Below, piece after piece: positions 36,263-45,587 of a stretch of 64,000 bases of DNA (position 1 is the first letter of the stretch; each line of letters opens with the position of its first letter). The notes beneath the pieces were generated by a model. The model did no database searches, had not been told where the DNA came from, and saw only the letters and a program-made list of their open reading frames with translations. Position numbers and translations under genes: made by a program. This stretch comes from Hyphomonadaceae bacterium (GTDB taxonomy: Bacteria; Pseudomonadota; Alphaproteobacteria; Caulobacterales; Hyphomonadaceae): NCBI GenBank assembly GCA_024742355.1, contig JANSYM010000003.1, positions 201,351-265,350 of the forward strand, in the 5' to 3' direction.

Positions 36263-37996
36263 ATGGCTGAGCCAGACCTCAAACATATTCCGCTCGAGCA
36301 GTTGAAAGTCAGCAAGCTCAATATGCGCCATGGGCGCAAGAAGCCTGATGTGTCGGACATTTTACCGTCCATTCGCCAACGCGGCATTCGCCAGACTTTG
36401 CTCGTGCGCAAGGAAGGCAACGGCTATGGCATTGTTGCCGGTCGGCGTCGGTTCTTCGCGCTAAAAGAGATTGCAAAAGAAACGGGGCAGGTCCTGCTCA
36501 TTCCATGCGCTGTTATGCCGGAGAATGATGCTGCTGCAGCCATTGAAGCCTCCGTCATCGAAAATGTCGGACGCTTGCCTGCAAGCGAGATGGAGCAATA
36601 CACCGCCTTCAAACGGCTTTCCGATGAAGGGCGGAGCATAGACGAAATCGCCAGCTTCTTTGGCGTGCGTGAATTGCTGGTTCGCCGGGTGATGGCGCTT
36701 GCCTCGTTAATCGCGCCCATTCGAAAACTCTATGCGGACGACGAAATCGACCGCGCGACGATCCGGGCGCTGACCCTTGCGACCGAAGCCCAGCAAGCCG
36801 AATGGGTTCGACTCCATAGTAGCGAAGATGAGCGCGCCCCGATCGGGCGAAACTGCCGCGCATGGGTGACAGGCGGGGTGTCGATCACGACCGACAAAGC
36901 TCTGTTTGAACTTGAGCATTTCGAAGGCGAGATCATCGGCGATCTGTTTGGAGATCATGGCGTGTTTGCCGACCCGGAAGCGTTTTGGAGAGCGCAGTCC
37001 ACGGCGGTTTCCGAAAAAGTCGATGCGCTCAAGAATGCTGGATGGTGCGATGTGATTTGCCTTGAGCGTGGACAGTACTTTCAGCGCTGGGAGCATGTTG
37101 AGAGGTCGCTGACAGAGGGCGGAAAGGTCTTTGTCGAAATCCGCCACGACGGAACCGTTACATTTCACGAGGGATATCTCACCCAGGCCGAAGCCCGGCG
37201 TCGGCAGAAAAATTCGAGCGATGAATCGGGCCCCACGGGACCGATTAAGCCGGAAATGAGTGGACCTTTAGCTGAATATGTTCTGCTTCATCGCCACGGC
37301 GCTGCGCAGGCAAGCTTGCTGAAACACCCCGCTATCGCGCTTCGATTGATGATCGCCCATGCGATGACGGGCAGCGCGCTTTGGGATGTTCGCGCCCATG
37401 AATGCAGATCCCGAAAGCCCGAGACGCGAGCCAGTGTTGAAGCCAGCAGTGCGGCGAACGAAGTCATAACAGCCGGAGAAAAAGTCGATAATCTGTTCCA
37501 AGACAAAGGCGCATATGGCAAAGCGCGCCGCAATTCTGACAGTTATCGTATAGTCGAGATATTTGCCGCCTTGCTCCAAATGAGCGATGAAGATGTGCTT
37601 GATATTGTTGCCTATATCATGTCTGAAACGCTCGAAGCAGGCGGCAGTGCTGTCGAAGCCGTACTGCATGTCTGCGAGGCTGACCCGTCCAAATATTGGC
37701 AACCTGACGAAGCCTTCTGGTCCTTGGTCAGAGACAAACGCGCCATCAATGCCATGGTCGAAGATATCGGATCCAAAACCCTTGCCGATGAATGCCGAAC
37801 CGATACTGCGAAGGTTCAGAAACAGCTGATTACGAACCGAATTGACGGGATAGGCTGTGAGCCGAATGTTGACTGGCGACCCGGTTGGATGTCAGTGCCA
37901 CCTCGCCGATATGTTTCGGATGCACCTTCACCGCCTGTCGATGCTTGGGAGCGGGTGAGCCGCCTGTTCGACGCCATCAATGCAGGCGCATCTTAG
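36263..37996 (+). CDS. Large ParB/RepB/Spo0J-family protein
   Basis: A 577-residue ParB-family protein. The N-terminal ParB/Srx-like nuclease fold is at about 5-100 (VSKLNMRHGRKKPDVSDILPSIRQRGIRQTLLVRK, IVAGRRRFFALKEI), followed by a KorB-like HTH (about 130-170). The long C-terminal part is variable. It is chosen to start at 36263 because GGAG sits nearby and the domain begins there; the open frame upstream is not. No ParA partner is nearby, so it is probably a regulator or stability protein of the element, not a segregation pair. A terminator follows. Confidence 0.88.
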   Translation: MAEPDLKHIPLEQLKVSKLNMRHGRKKPDVSDILPSIRQRGIRQTLLVRKEGNGYGIVAGRRRFFALKEIAKETGQVLLIPCAVMPENDAAAAIEASVIENVGRLPASEMEQYTAFKRLSDEGRSIDEIASFFGVRELLVRRVMALASLIAPIRKLYADDEIDRATIRALTLATEAQQAEWVRLHSSEDERAPIGRNCRAWVTGGVSITTDKALFELEHFEGEIIGDLFGDHGVFADPEAFWRAQSTAVSEKVDALKNAGWCDVICLERGQYFQRWEHVERSLTEGGKVFVEIRHDGTVTFHEGYLTQAEARRRQKNSSDESGPTGPIKPEMSGPLAEYVLLHRHGAAQASLLKHPAIALRLMIAHAMTGSALWDVRAHECRSRKPETRASVEASSAANEVITAGEKVDNLFQDKGAYGKARRNSDSYRIVEIFAALLQMSDEDVLDIVAYIMSETLEAGGSAVEAVLHVCEADPSKYWQPDEAFWSLVRDKRAINAMVEDIGSKTLADECRTDTAKVQKQLITNRIDGIGCEPNVDWRPGWMSVPPRRYVSDAPSPPVDAWERVSRLFDAINAGAS

Positions 37997-38353
37997 CTAA
38001 AAAGCCAGATCAAAGAAGCGAGCTGGAGCTAGACTCCGGCTCGTTTTGCTTTGAAAGCCACGTTCCTTTGCTACCATCTTCCTTCGCCCATTCAGCGCGC
38101 GTGATCGCCTCAAGCCCCGTCTCATGCCTGGAGGACCTGGCCGCTGAAACCGCCATCTGAAACGGGTCCAAACAGGAATTTTCCCCGGCGCTGGCGCGCC
38201 TCCTCGCGCAGCAAAATTTCTGTTCTCCCCCGTGCTCCGCTTACGCTTCGCCCCGTCGGGTTCAGAAGGCAATTTCAGCGGCCTTTCGGTCCGGCGTCGA
38301 CGGGGCATGAAGCTTCCCGAAGACACGCCAAAGAAACGAAAAGGAGACTTAAA
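37997..38353. other. Gap between the ParB-like gene and DUF736
   Basis: This 357-base stretch opens with a terminator (38020-38047). The rest is GC-rich, repeated purine/pyrimidine DNA without an open frame that looks real. The DUF736 ribosome site AAAGGAG is at its right edge. I see no RNA gene or further signal. Confidence 0.4.
38020..38047 (+). terminator. Rho-independent terminator after the ParB-like gene
   Basis: GAGCTGGAG (38020-38028) pairs with CTCCGGCTC (38034-38042), allowing one G-T pair, across a 5-base loop, and is followed by GTTTT. Confidence 0.7.
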
Positions 38354-38677
38354 ATGGCAAACGCACTTGGATATGTCAGCGAAACGAAAGCCGGATTTGA
38401 AGGCATGCTCGCCATGATGAACCTGTCAGCCTCGATCCGCATTGCAAAGAATGAGGAAAAGACAACCGACGGACAGCCTGATTATCGCATCTTCGCAGGC
38501 GAAACGACCACAGAAATCGGCGGAGGGTGGCTCAGAAAAGCCAAAGCATCAGGCCGCGAATATGTTTCGCTCACCCTGGCTGACCCACAAATTGGACCTC
38601 GCCGGATTTATGCGAATCTCGCCCCGGTCAAAGGCAAGAAAGGGCGTCATGTGATCCTCTGGAACCCACGAGATTAA
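38354..38677 (+). CDS. DUF736 protein, copy 2
   Basis: A 107-residue DUF736 protein with the family PDYRIFAGETTTEIGGGW segment (about 42-59). AAAGGAG precedes the ATG. A strong terminator follows, so it is probably a single-gene transcript. It and copy 1 at 20068-20382 are diverged members of one family at the two ends of the transfer gene set. Confidence 0.85.
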   Translation: MANALGYVSETKAGFEGMLAMMNLSASIRIAKNEEKTTDGQPDYRIFAGETTTEIGGGWLRKAKASGREYVSLTLADPQIGPRRIYANLAPVKGKKGRHVILWNPRD

Positions 38678-38701
38678 GCGAAGTACATCTATTCACCCGA
38701 G

Positions 38702-38733
38702 CCGCGCCGAGACTGTTCTCGGCGCGGTTTTTT
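38702..38733 (+). terminator. Strong Rho-independent terminator after DUF736 copy 2
   Basis: CCGCGCCGAG (38702-38711) pairs perfectly with CTCGGCGCGG (38718-38727) across a 6-base loop, followed by TTTTTT. This is a textbook intrinsic terminator. Confidence 0.9.
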
Positions 38734-38855
38734 ATGAATTGTTTGGTTAAGCGCGCAGGGGAAAAACCTCTCCATCTCATTTTTCCGCTCCCGAACGGCC
38801 GCATATTCCCGCAAGCCTCTCCCATCGACACCAAGACGAAACAGGGAGATCGAAC

Positions 38856-39098
38856 ATGTCAGAAACCGCAAACCCAAGACTTGAAGCAGGTGATTGGCCC
38901 GAGCTTTTAACCGTTCAAGAAGCAGCGAAATTTTTACGCCTTACGCGGTCTACGCTCGATCATTATCGCTGCGAAGGACGTGGTCCCATTTACCGCAAAC
39001 ACGGCGCGCGGGTCTTCTATCCCAAGCCTGAACTGATCCGTTGGTCTGAGCGAAATAGCTATGCATCAACGTCGCAGCGCATTCGCAAAGACTCATGA
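38856..39098 (+). CDS. MerR/excisionase-type HTH protein
   Basis: An 80-residue protein with a single excisionase-like HTH: LLTVQEAAKFLRLTRSTLDHYRCEGRGPIYRKHG (about 18-51), then VFYPKPELIRWSER. GGGAG precedes the ATG, and it overlaps traF by four bases. In many alphaproteobacterial elements a gene of this kind precedes traF and may be the excisionase or a local regulator. It is small but well supported. Confidence 0.82.
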   Translation: MSETANPRLEAGDWPELLTVQEAAKFLRLTRSTLDHYRCEGRGPIYRKHGARVFYPKPELIRWSERNSYASTSQRIRKDS

Positions 39099-39595
39099 AG
39101 TGGCTTAGCATTGGTGTGGGCTTTGCGGCGATCGCGGCGCTCATCCTCGCACCATTCCTTGGACTTCAAAAGCACTTGATCTGGAACCGGACTGCCAGTG
39201 CGCCGATCGGTTTTTATTGGGTGAAAGACAGCCCTGTCGCTTATGACCGTTGGGCCGTCCTTTCACCCAAAAGCGATGCCAGCCATTGGGCAGAAACTCA
39301 TGGATTCGTGGGCAAAGACTGGCCTTTATTGAAAGCGATCGCGGGGCTGCCAGGCGACAAAATATGCCGCGAAGATCAGGCTATTCTCATCAATGGTGAG
39401 GTCCGCGCTTTAGCCGTTAAGCAAGACCATATGAAGCGAGATTTACCGGTTTGGAGCGGTTGCCACATGCTCTCGGAAGATGAAATCTTCTTGCTGAACG
39501 CACACCCAAAATCGCTCGATGGACGCTATTTTGGGGTCACAAGAATTGAAGACGTGGACGGCATCGCCGTCCTCCTCTTTGAAGTCTCGTGGTGA
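39095..39595 (+). CDS. traF: TraF-type S26 signal peptidase (conjugal transfer)
   Basis: A 166-residue S26-family peptidase of the TraF type that processes the conjugative prepilin. A membrane anchor (IGVGFAAIAALILAPFLGL, about 6-24) is followed by the nucleophile in TASAPIGFYW (Ser in SAPIG, about 36) and the general-base Lys in LLKAIAGLPGD (about 82). The HTH gene upstream overlaps it by four bases, indicating a shared transcript. Confidence 0.92.
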   Translation: MKWLSIGVGFAAIAALILAPFLGLQKHLIWNRTASAPIGFYWVKDSPVAYDRWAVLSPKSDASHWAETHGFVGKDWPLLKAIAGLPGDKICREDQAILINGEVRALAVKQDHMKRDLPVWSGCHMLSEDEIFLLNAHPKSLDGRYFGVTRIEDVDGIAVLLFEVSW

Positions 39596-39800
39596 AGCGG
39601 TGCAAGCGCATGCAAAGCGTTGCAAGGAAACTGGCGGGAGTTGATAGCGGACCCGGTAGGGCAAGATTAAAGCTCATGCACCATCCGGCGCATAAGACAC
39701 TGTCTGCACATCGATTTTTTAGTGTTCTTTGCACGCCGTTGCGGTGCAGGTGCCGTTTGAAGCCTTTGTATTTTCTGGGTTCAGGCGTGGTGCAGGTCAA
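39596..39800. other. Candidate transfer origin with 10-bp iterons
   Basis: The 205-base gap between traF and the relaxase holds TGCAA at 39601, 39611 and 39621, an exact 10-base period (TGCAAGCGCA, TGCAAAGCGT, TGCAAGG). This region sits just before a relaxase gene, where origins of transfer are often found. The iterons are seen directly; no nick site is recognisable, so the origin call is a guess. Confidence 0.35.
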
Positions 39801-41678
39801 ATGAGCGGGGACTTTGATTTTTCGCCTCGGCTTGGCAGGATCCGCGATCTTGGGCGTGGGAGCGGGCAGAGCGCTCGAAGCAATATTACGCGTGCTGCGG
39901 CCAGGTTAAACCGTCGTCCCAAAAAGCCTGGCTTTACCGGTGCGCGAATGGGTCGGGGGAGCGCGGTGAAATTTGTCTCCTCATCACTGCCGCGCTTTCG
40001 AACGCGTCGGGTAGTCGTCAAAGTGCATATCGCGCGGGCCCGCGGGAAGAGCAGAGCAGGGGCATTTCGAGCACATCTTAGCTATCTTCAACGAGATGGA
40101 GTCGATCGAGACGGTGCTGGTGGGGATCTTTACACGCGAGAAAGCGGAGATGTTGATCAAAGACGGTTCCTCAAGAACAGCCAGTCCGACCGACATCAAT
40201 TCAGGATCATCGTGTCGCCGGAGGACGGGCATGCGTTTGAGGATCTCAAATCCAATACGAGAACACTGATGACGCAAATGGAAAACGACCTGGGCCAAAA
40301 GCTCGATTGGGTCGCCGTTGACCATCACAATACCGGTCACCCGCATACGCATATCGTGATCCGAGGGCGTGACGGGCGCGGACGCGATCTTGTCATCGCA
40401 AGAAACTATCTGACCCAAGGTCTTCGTGAACGCGCAGAAGAACTGGCGACCCTCACACTTGGGCCTCGGCGCGATCTTGAGATTATTAGGGCGCAGCAAT
40501 CAGAGGTCTCGCAAGATCGTTTTACGGGTCTTGATCGAAAGCTTGCCGAGCTGGAGCGCGATCATCGAATTGTTGTCGCACCGGCCTCCGGAGCCCAGAA
40601 GCGTTTTCGTAGCAATCTTCACTTGCGTCGCCTGGCGCACCTTCGAGCGCTACATCTCGCTGAACCCGTTGGTCCGCAGCAATGGCAGATGAAACGGGGT
40701 TGGGATGAAACATTAAAGACGATGGGCCGCCGCGGAGATGTGATCCGATCTCTCGCTGCCGAACACCGCACTCAAATCGAACAGAAGACCCTCAAGTTCT
40801 GGGGTGATAGATCCGGTGATGAGCCGGCTCTTCTCGGAGAGGTTTTAGCATCGGGTCCTGATGACGAATTGCGCGATCGGCGGTTCATTATTGTCCGCGA
40901 TTTTGAAGGGACCACTTGGCATGTCCCTGGTGGTGAAGATCTTGCGCTCCAGGAAGGCGCTATCATCGCGGTTCAGGATCACGCGGGCGTACCGCGACCC
41001 GCAGACCGAACCATCGACAAAATCGCCGAAAGAAGTGGTGGGTATTATTCGGATGACCTTCACGCTGCATATGATCCCTCATCCACGGCCGCTTACCGCG
41101 AAGCCCATAAGCGAAGACTTGAGGCGCTGCGCCGCGCAGGCCTCGTAGAGCGCCAACGGGATGGCACCTGGGATATCCCAGATGATTATTTGAAGCGGGT
41201 CGCTGCTTTCGAACGCACTCTTGGTGTGCCGAAAATAGTCGTAAAATCCTGGCTCAGCATTGCCGATCAGATTGAGTCTCACGGGCCTGTCTGGTTGGAT
41301 CGCCTTAGCGCTGATGAGACCCCTATGCTCGGGGGTGCGATTGAAAAACGACACCGCGTTCTGAAAGCTCGCGGATCACTGGATCAGAAAGCCATGGCGC
41401 AAGCCGAGTTGCATGAGGCCGCAAAAGCGCATGCCGTGAAGACTGGAGAGATTTATCATCCACTTTCCACCGGTGATCAGTTCCGGGGTCGCTACCAGGG
41501 TCATTTGGACCTCGGGCAGGGGAGAGTAGCCCTGCTCAGCAACGGCAAGGTATTCTCGCTGGTCCCATGGCGGCGTGACCTGACTCATTTGCGGGGACGA
41601 GATTTGTCTATTGAGCGCACACGCTCTGGGATCAGCTTCTCAATCACTCGCGCCCGAACGCGTGGACTGAGCCGATGA
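39801..41678 (+). CDS. rlxS: Relaxase, VirD2/RlxS type (DUF3363)
   Basis: A 625-residue relaxase that nicks the transfer origin and leads the strand into the recipient. The catalytic histidine cluster is HHNTGHPHTH (175-184); candidate nucleophile tyrosines are Y95 and Y111. The C-terminal part is DUF3363-like, ending in an arginine-rich tail. The ATG at 39801 is chosen because family-like sequence begins there; a longer open frame upstream lacks features. The neighbours are traF, traG and a tandem-repeat gap. Confidence 0.92.
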   Translation: MSGDFDFSPRLGRIRDLGRGSGQSARSNITRAAARLNRRPKKPGFTGARMGRGSAVKFVSSSLPRFRTRRVVVKVHIARARGKSRAGAFRAHLSYLQRDGVDRDGAGGDLYTRESGDVDQRRFLKNSQSDRHQFRIIVSPEDGHAFEDLKSNTRTLMTQMENDLGQKLDWVAVDHHNTGHPHTHIVIRGRDGRGRDLVIARNYLTQGLRERAEELATLTLGPRRDLEIIRAQQSEVSQDRFTGLDRKLAELERDHRIVVAPASGAQKRFRSNLHLRRLAHLRALHLAEPVGPQQWQMKRGWDETLKTMGRRGDVIRSLAAEHRTQIEQKTLKFWGDRSGDEPALLGEVLASGPDDELRDRRFIIVRDFEGTTWHVPGGEDLALQEGAIIAVQDHAGVPRPADRTIDKIAERSGGYYSDDLHAAYDPSSTAAYREAHKRRLEALRRAGLVERQRDGTWDIPDDYLKRVAAFERTLGVPKIVVKSWLSIADQIESHGPVWLDRLSADETPMLGGAIEKRHRVLKARGSLDQKAMAQAELHEAAKAHAVKTGEIYHPLSTGDQFRGRYQGHLDLGQGRVALLSNGKVFSLVPWRRDLTHLRGRDLSIERTRSGISFSITRARTRGLSR

Positions 41679-41772
41679 TCGGATTTGCAGGCGTTTGCTT
41701 GCGCTCCAACTAGGCGCCGCATGTTCATATCAGCAGATTACATCGCATGATTGAATTGTCTGCGAGCCCTCG

Positions 41773-43692
41773 ATGACCCCTGCAAAAATCTTGATCGGTC
41801 AGATCATCATCGTCTTCGCGATCATTATCGGGACGCTTTGGGGCGCAACTCAATGGACCGCTCATCAACTCGATTATCAACCTGCGCTGGGCGCGCCATG
41901 GTTCGTCGCTCTAGAGACGCCGATCTACAAGCCCTGGCGCCTATTCCAATGGTGGTATGCTTACGAGGCCTACGCTCCAGAGATCTTCACGAAAGCGGGC
42001 GTGATCGCAGCGAGCGGCGGACTGCTCGGCATTGTCGCCGCAGTCATTGGATCTGTCTGGCGCAGCCGATATGAGCGCAATGTCACGACTTATGGATCCG
42101 CGCGTTGGGCTGAGGAGAGCGATATTCGCAAAGCCGGTCTTTTGAAGAATGACGGCGTCTTCCTTGGGGCATGGGAGGGAAAGTATCTGCGTCATTCCGG
42201 CCCTGAACATGTTCTCACTTTTGCGCCAACACGTTCGGGTAAAGGCGTCGGACTCGTCATCCCGACTTTGCTTTCCTGGACTGGGAGCACGATCATTCAC
42301 GATATCAAAGGAGAGAACTGGGACCTGACATCTGGATGGCGATCTAACTTCTCGCGCTGTATCCGGTTTGACCCCACCGATCCGGCCTCGCTGCGGTACA
42401 ATCCACTCTCAGAGGTCCGCCTCGATTTGAATGTTGTTCGCGATGTCCAGAACATTGCGGATATTTTGGTCGATCCGGAAGGCAGCCTTGAACGGAGCAG
42501 TCACTGGGAGAAAACGGCGCATGCTCTACTCGTCGGTGCGATCCTGCATGTGCTCTTTGTCGAGAACGACAAAACCCTCGCTGGCTGCGCGAGGTTTTTA
42601 TCCGATCCCTCTCGGACGTTTGAGAAGACGCTCGGCGTCATGCTCAAAACCGAGCACGACCAACATGAAGTCAACGATACGATTGCGCAGGTTGCGCGCG
42701 AGCTGTTGAACAAATCAGAGAATGAGCGTTCAGGCGTGCTCTCTACCGCGATGAGCTTTTTAACGCTGTACCGCGATCCGATCATCGCTTCCGTAACTGG
42801 CGGGAGCGATTGGCGGGTTGAAGATCTAGTTGATGCCGCCCAGCCGACCTCACTCTATTTCGTCATACCTCCGTCCGACATCTCGCGAACAAAGCCCCTT
42901 ATTCGGCTGATTTTAAATCAGGTTCTGAAGCGGCTGACCGAGCGTTTGGCTGGTCCCGGGAGACGTCAATTGCTTTTGATGCTGGATGAGTTTCCAGCGC
43001 TCGGTCGGTTTCAGTTTTTCGAAGAGTCGCTTGGATATATGGCGGGCTTCGGAATCCGCGCCTTCTTGATTGCCCAGTCGCTCAATCAGATCGAAAAGGC
43101 TTACGGTCCGAGCAATTCTATCCTCGACAATTGTCACGTCCGCGTCGCGTTTGCGACCAATGATGAGCGCACAGCCAAGCGCGTTTCAGAAGCGCTCGGA
43201 ACCAAAACTGAGCTCAGATCGCAAAAGAACTATGCCGGTCATCGGCTAGCGCCATGGTTATCTCACATGATGGTCTCGCGGCAGGAAACCAGTCGCCCGC
43301 TCGTGACGCAAGGCGAGGTTATGCAGCTCGCCGCTCACGAAGAGATTGTGATGGTTGCGGGATGTCCGCCGGTTCGAGGCAGGAAGCTTAGATACTTCAC
43401 GGATCGAAATTTTGTTTCGCGCGTGTTGGATCCGCCAAAGCTTGGAGATGCCCCCAAACTTGCTTTTGCTGCGACTAGATCTTCGCTGAACTCGTCTGGC
43501 GCAACGACGTCCCCAACCAGACAGTTGGAGATGGAGCTTCCAGAACCATTGGAAAGCGCAGAGATTGAGCGCTCATGCCAGTCAGAGCCGAGCGCTGAAT
43601 TCGAAAGCAAACACGACGACCAGCCCGCGAAACGGGCGAAACTCGCGGCTTTAGATCGAAGCGACGATAGTGATTACTTCCCAATGGACTGA
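41773..43692 (+). CDS. traG: Conjugal transfer coupling protein TraG (VirD4-like)
   Basis: A 639-residue type IV coupling protein that links the relaxosome to the Trb channel. N-terminal membrane segments (about 7-25 and 74-96) precede the motor with Walker A FAPTRSGKGVG (150-160) and Walker B LLLMLDEFPALGRF (about 395-408). The low-complexity C terminus (from about 570) is typical of variable tails. Two bases separate it from the CopG-type gene. Confidence 0.95.
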   Translation: MTPAKILIGQIIIVFAIIIGTLWGATQWTAHQLDYQPALGAPWFVALETPIYKPWRLFQWWYAYEAYAPEIFTKAGVIAASGGLLGIVAAVIGSVWRSRYERNVTTYGSARWAEESDIRKAGLLKNDGVFLGAWEGKYLRHSGPEHVLTFAPTRSGKGVGLVIPTLLSWTGSTIIHDIKGENWDLTSGWRSNFSRCIRFDPTDPASLRYNPLSEVRLDLNVVRDVQNIADILVDPEGSLERSSHWEKTAHALLVGAILHVLFVENDKTLAGCARFLSDPSRTFEKTLGVMLKTEHDQHEVNDTIAQVARELLNKSENERSGVLSTAMSFLTLYRDPIIASVTGGSDWRVEDLVDAAQPTSLYFVIPPSDISRTKPLIRLILNQVLKRLTERLAGPGRRQLLLMLDEFPALGRFQFFEESLGYMAGFGIRAFLIAQSLNQIEKAYGPSNSILDNCHVRVAFATNDERTAKRVSEALGTKTELRSQKNYAGHRLAPWLSHMMVSRQETSRPLVTQGEVMQLAAHEEIVMVAGCPPVRGRKLRYFTDRNFVSRVLDPPKLGDAPKLAFAATRSSLNSSGATTSPTRQLEMELPEPLESAEIERSCQSEPSAEFESKHDDQPAKRAKLAALDRSDDSDYFPMD

Positions 43693-43694
43693 GC

Positions 43695-44141
43695 ATGGCA
43701 AAACCACGGATCAACATACATATTCCAACCGACCTACACGCGTTGCTCTACGAGGAGGCGCGCCGCCCTGGTGTGACCAAAACGGCCATCATTGAAGCAG
43801 CACTGCGCGCGTACTTTTGCCCTGACTCAAAGCTGGGATTGGAAGAACGTTTACTTGATCGGCTGGATAAGTTCGACATTCGCCAGGGTGCAATGGAGCG
43901 AGATATCGCAGTGTGTCTCGAGACAATTTGTCATTACGTTCTTTATTGGCTCACGCGTATGGAGCCGATTCCAGATGGCGAACGAGATGCAGCGCAGTCC
44001 CTTGGAAAAAAGCGTTTTGATCATTTCCTCGGACAAGTGGCTCGAAACTTGTCCGCCGGCGGCACTCTCGAAAAATCAAACGCTTCATTGATCCGCAATA
44101 CTAACGGTACCTCTTCTCTGGAGGGTTACCCGAGTGAATGA
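43695..44141 (+). CDS. CopG/ribbon-helix-helix protein
   Basis: A 148-residue protein with an N-terminal ribbon-helix-helix motif (RINIHIPTDLHALLYEEARRPGVTKTAIIEAAL, about 5-37), followed by a helical tail of unknown function. It starts two bases after traG and overlaps the next gene's start by eight bases, so it is probably the third gene of a traG operon. A relaxosome accessory or repressor role is plausible. CopG proteins beside traG are common in alphaproteobacterial elements. Confidence 0.82.
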   Translation: MAKPRINIHIPTDLHALLYEEARRPGVTKTAIIEAALRAYFCPDSKLGLEERLLDRLDKFDIRQGAMERDIAVCLETICHYVLYWLTRMEPIPDGERDAAQSLGKKRFDHFLGQVARNLSAGGTLEKSNASLIRNTNGTSSLEGYPSE

Positions 44142-44538
44142 GATACCTGAACTATCTGAATTCCACGAACGTATCGCAGAGGCGCAGGGCCTGAATTTGT
44201 ATGGAAAGTACAGCGAGCGAGAAGCAGCGGAAGTCCTCAATCTTTCAATCGTGTCGTTGAGACGATTGCGTAATAGCGGCGATATCGAATTTGTTCGAGT
44301 TTCCCCCAGAAAGATTTGCTTTTTCGGGTTCCAGTTGATTCAATGTTTGGTGAATTCAATGGAGAGCGAACCATGCCGAGATACAACTCAGAGAAGCCAT
44401 TTCAGATCGGAGAATTCTGGTTATCGAAGCGGCCTAAGAGTGAAGCGTGGTACAGAACCTGGTTTGACAACGAAGCTAGACAAACACGCCGCATTAGCCT
44501 CGGCACATCGGATTTTGACGAAGCCAAGCAAGCACTAA
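44134..44538 (+). CDS. HTH protein overlapping the integrase gene
   Basis: A 134-residue open frame. The first about 75 residues look like an excisionase/MerR HTH (YSEREAAEVLNLSIVSLRRLRNSGDIEFVRVSPRKICFF, about 24-62), while the tail from about 80 to 134 is read in a different frame from the integrase gene that starts inside it at 44373. A GTG start with GGAGGG upstream supports translation. The tail may be junk extension of an 80-residue protein whose own stop is lost. Candidate excisionase or directionality factor. Confidence 0.6.
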   Translation: MNEIPELSEFHERIAEAQGLNLYGKYSEREAAEVLNLSIVSLRRLRNSGDIEFVRVSPRKICFFGFQLIQCLVNSMESEPCRDTTQRSHFRSENSGYRSGLRVKRGTEPGLTTKLDKHAALASAHRILTKPSKH

Positions 44539-45587
44539 CCGACTGGTTTGTGCTTTTTCATACGAAAACTGAAGAGGCACCTGAAGAATCGACGCTCGCC
44601 GAACTTTTCGCCCGATACTATGAACAATACGGATCCAAGCTGCGCAGCCACGACAACGTTCAGCGCTATTTGCGATATTGGCTAGATTTTCACAAAACAG
44701 CAACGGTCAAAGAGGCGTGCACCCCGGCACGCCAGCAAGCGTATCGAGAATATCTACAGAATGAAATGAAGCTTTCTAAGAATTCTATCCGGCAGATTCT
44801 AACGGTCGGAAAGGCGGCGCTGAATTGGGCGTGGAAAAGAGGTGAGCTCGCGTCAGTCCCTTACATAGAACTCGTCAAAGTTCCCACGCCGCCGCCAAAA
44901 GGGCGTCCGTTAGAGGTCGAGGAAGTAGCGGATCTGATCGATAACGCCGAGTATCATCTGAAAGCGTTCATCGTGATGATGATCTCCGGGACGTCTCGGA
45001 ATAGAGCGATCCTGGATCTAAAGTTCGAGCAGGTCGATTTTCGCAATGATCTAATCGATCTCAATCCAAAAGGGCGAGAGCAAACTCTGAAGTTTCGTCC
45101 TCAGGTGAAAATCCCGCAGACCGTTAAGCCGTGGCTTCTTAAGCAGAAGGAGTTGAGTCAATCAGGCCACGTCATCGAGTTCAAAGGGGTGCCTGTAAAG
45201 AGTATACGTACCGCTTGGCGTACAGTTCGGAAATCAACAAAGTTGGATGCCGCCGTCCAACCTTATGGGCTACGTCATACCATGGCCCGGTGGTTGCGAA
45301 AGAGCAGCGTCCCCGCGTGGGAGGTTGCCGCGCAGCTCGGTCATAAATCTCCCGATGTGAGCACAACAGAGATCTACGCGCCCTTCGATCCGTCTTACCT
45401 GTTCAAGTCTACCGCAGCGATTGATGCGTTCCTCTCAGAGGTTGCGTTACAATTGCGTTACACCTCGATCTCTGATCTTATGTTGGACGAGATAAAAAAC
45501 ATTGAAAATCAGGGGGATAAATGGTGGTTCGGGGGAGACTTGAACTCCCGACCTCACGATTATGAGTCGTGCGCTCTAACCAGCTGA
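44373..45587 (+). CDS. Tyrosine integrase of the element
   Basis: A 404-residue tyrosine recombinase. The N-terminal SAM-like arm-binding region precedes the catalytic core: Arg in GTSRNRAILDL (R209 or R211), R301 in YGLRHTMARW (the usual histidine of the HxxR box is Y298 here), H324 in QLGHKSPDVST and nucleophile Y335 in TTEIYAPFD. The ATG at 44373 has GGAG upstream. The last about 20 codons (GDLNSRPHDYESCALTS) are read antisense through the tRNA gene and end inside it, the usual sign of tRNA-targeted integrases. Confidence 0.92.
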   Translation: MPRYNSEKPFQIGEFWLSKRPKSEAWYRTWFDNEARQTRRISLGTSDFDEAKQALTDWFVLFHTKTEEAPEESTLAELFARYYEQYGSKLRSHDNVQRYLRYWLDFHKTATVKEACTPARQQAYREYLQNEMKLSKNSIRQILTVGKAALNWAWKRGELASVPYIELVKVPTPPPKGRPLEVEEVADLIDNAEYHLKAFIVMMISGTSRNRAILDLKFEQVDFRNDLIDLNPKGREQTLKFRPQVKIPQTVKPWLLKQKELSQSGHVIEFKGVPVKSIRTAWRTVRKSTKLDAAVQPYGLRHTMARWLRKSSVPAWEVAAQLGHKSPDVSTTEIYAPFDPSYLFKSTAAIDAFLSEVALQLRYTSISDLMLDEIKNIENQGDKWWFGGDLNSRPHDYESCALTS

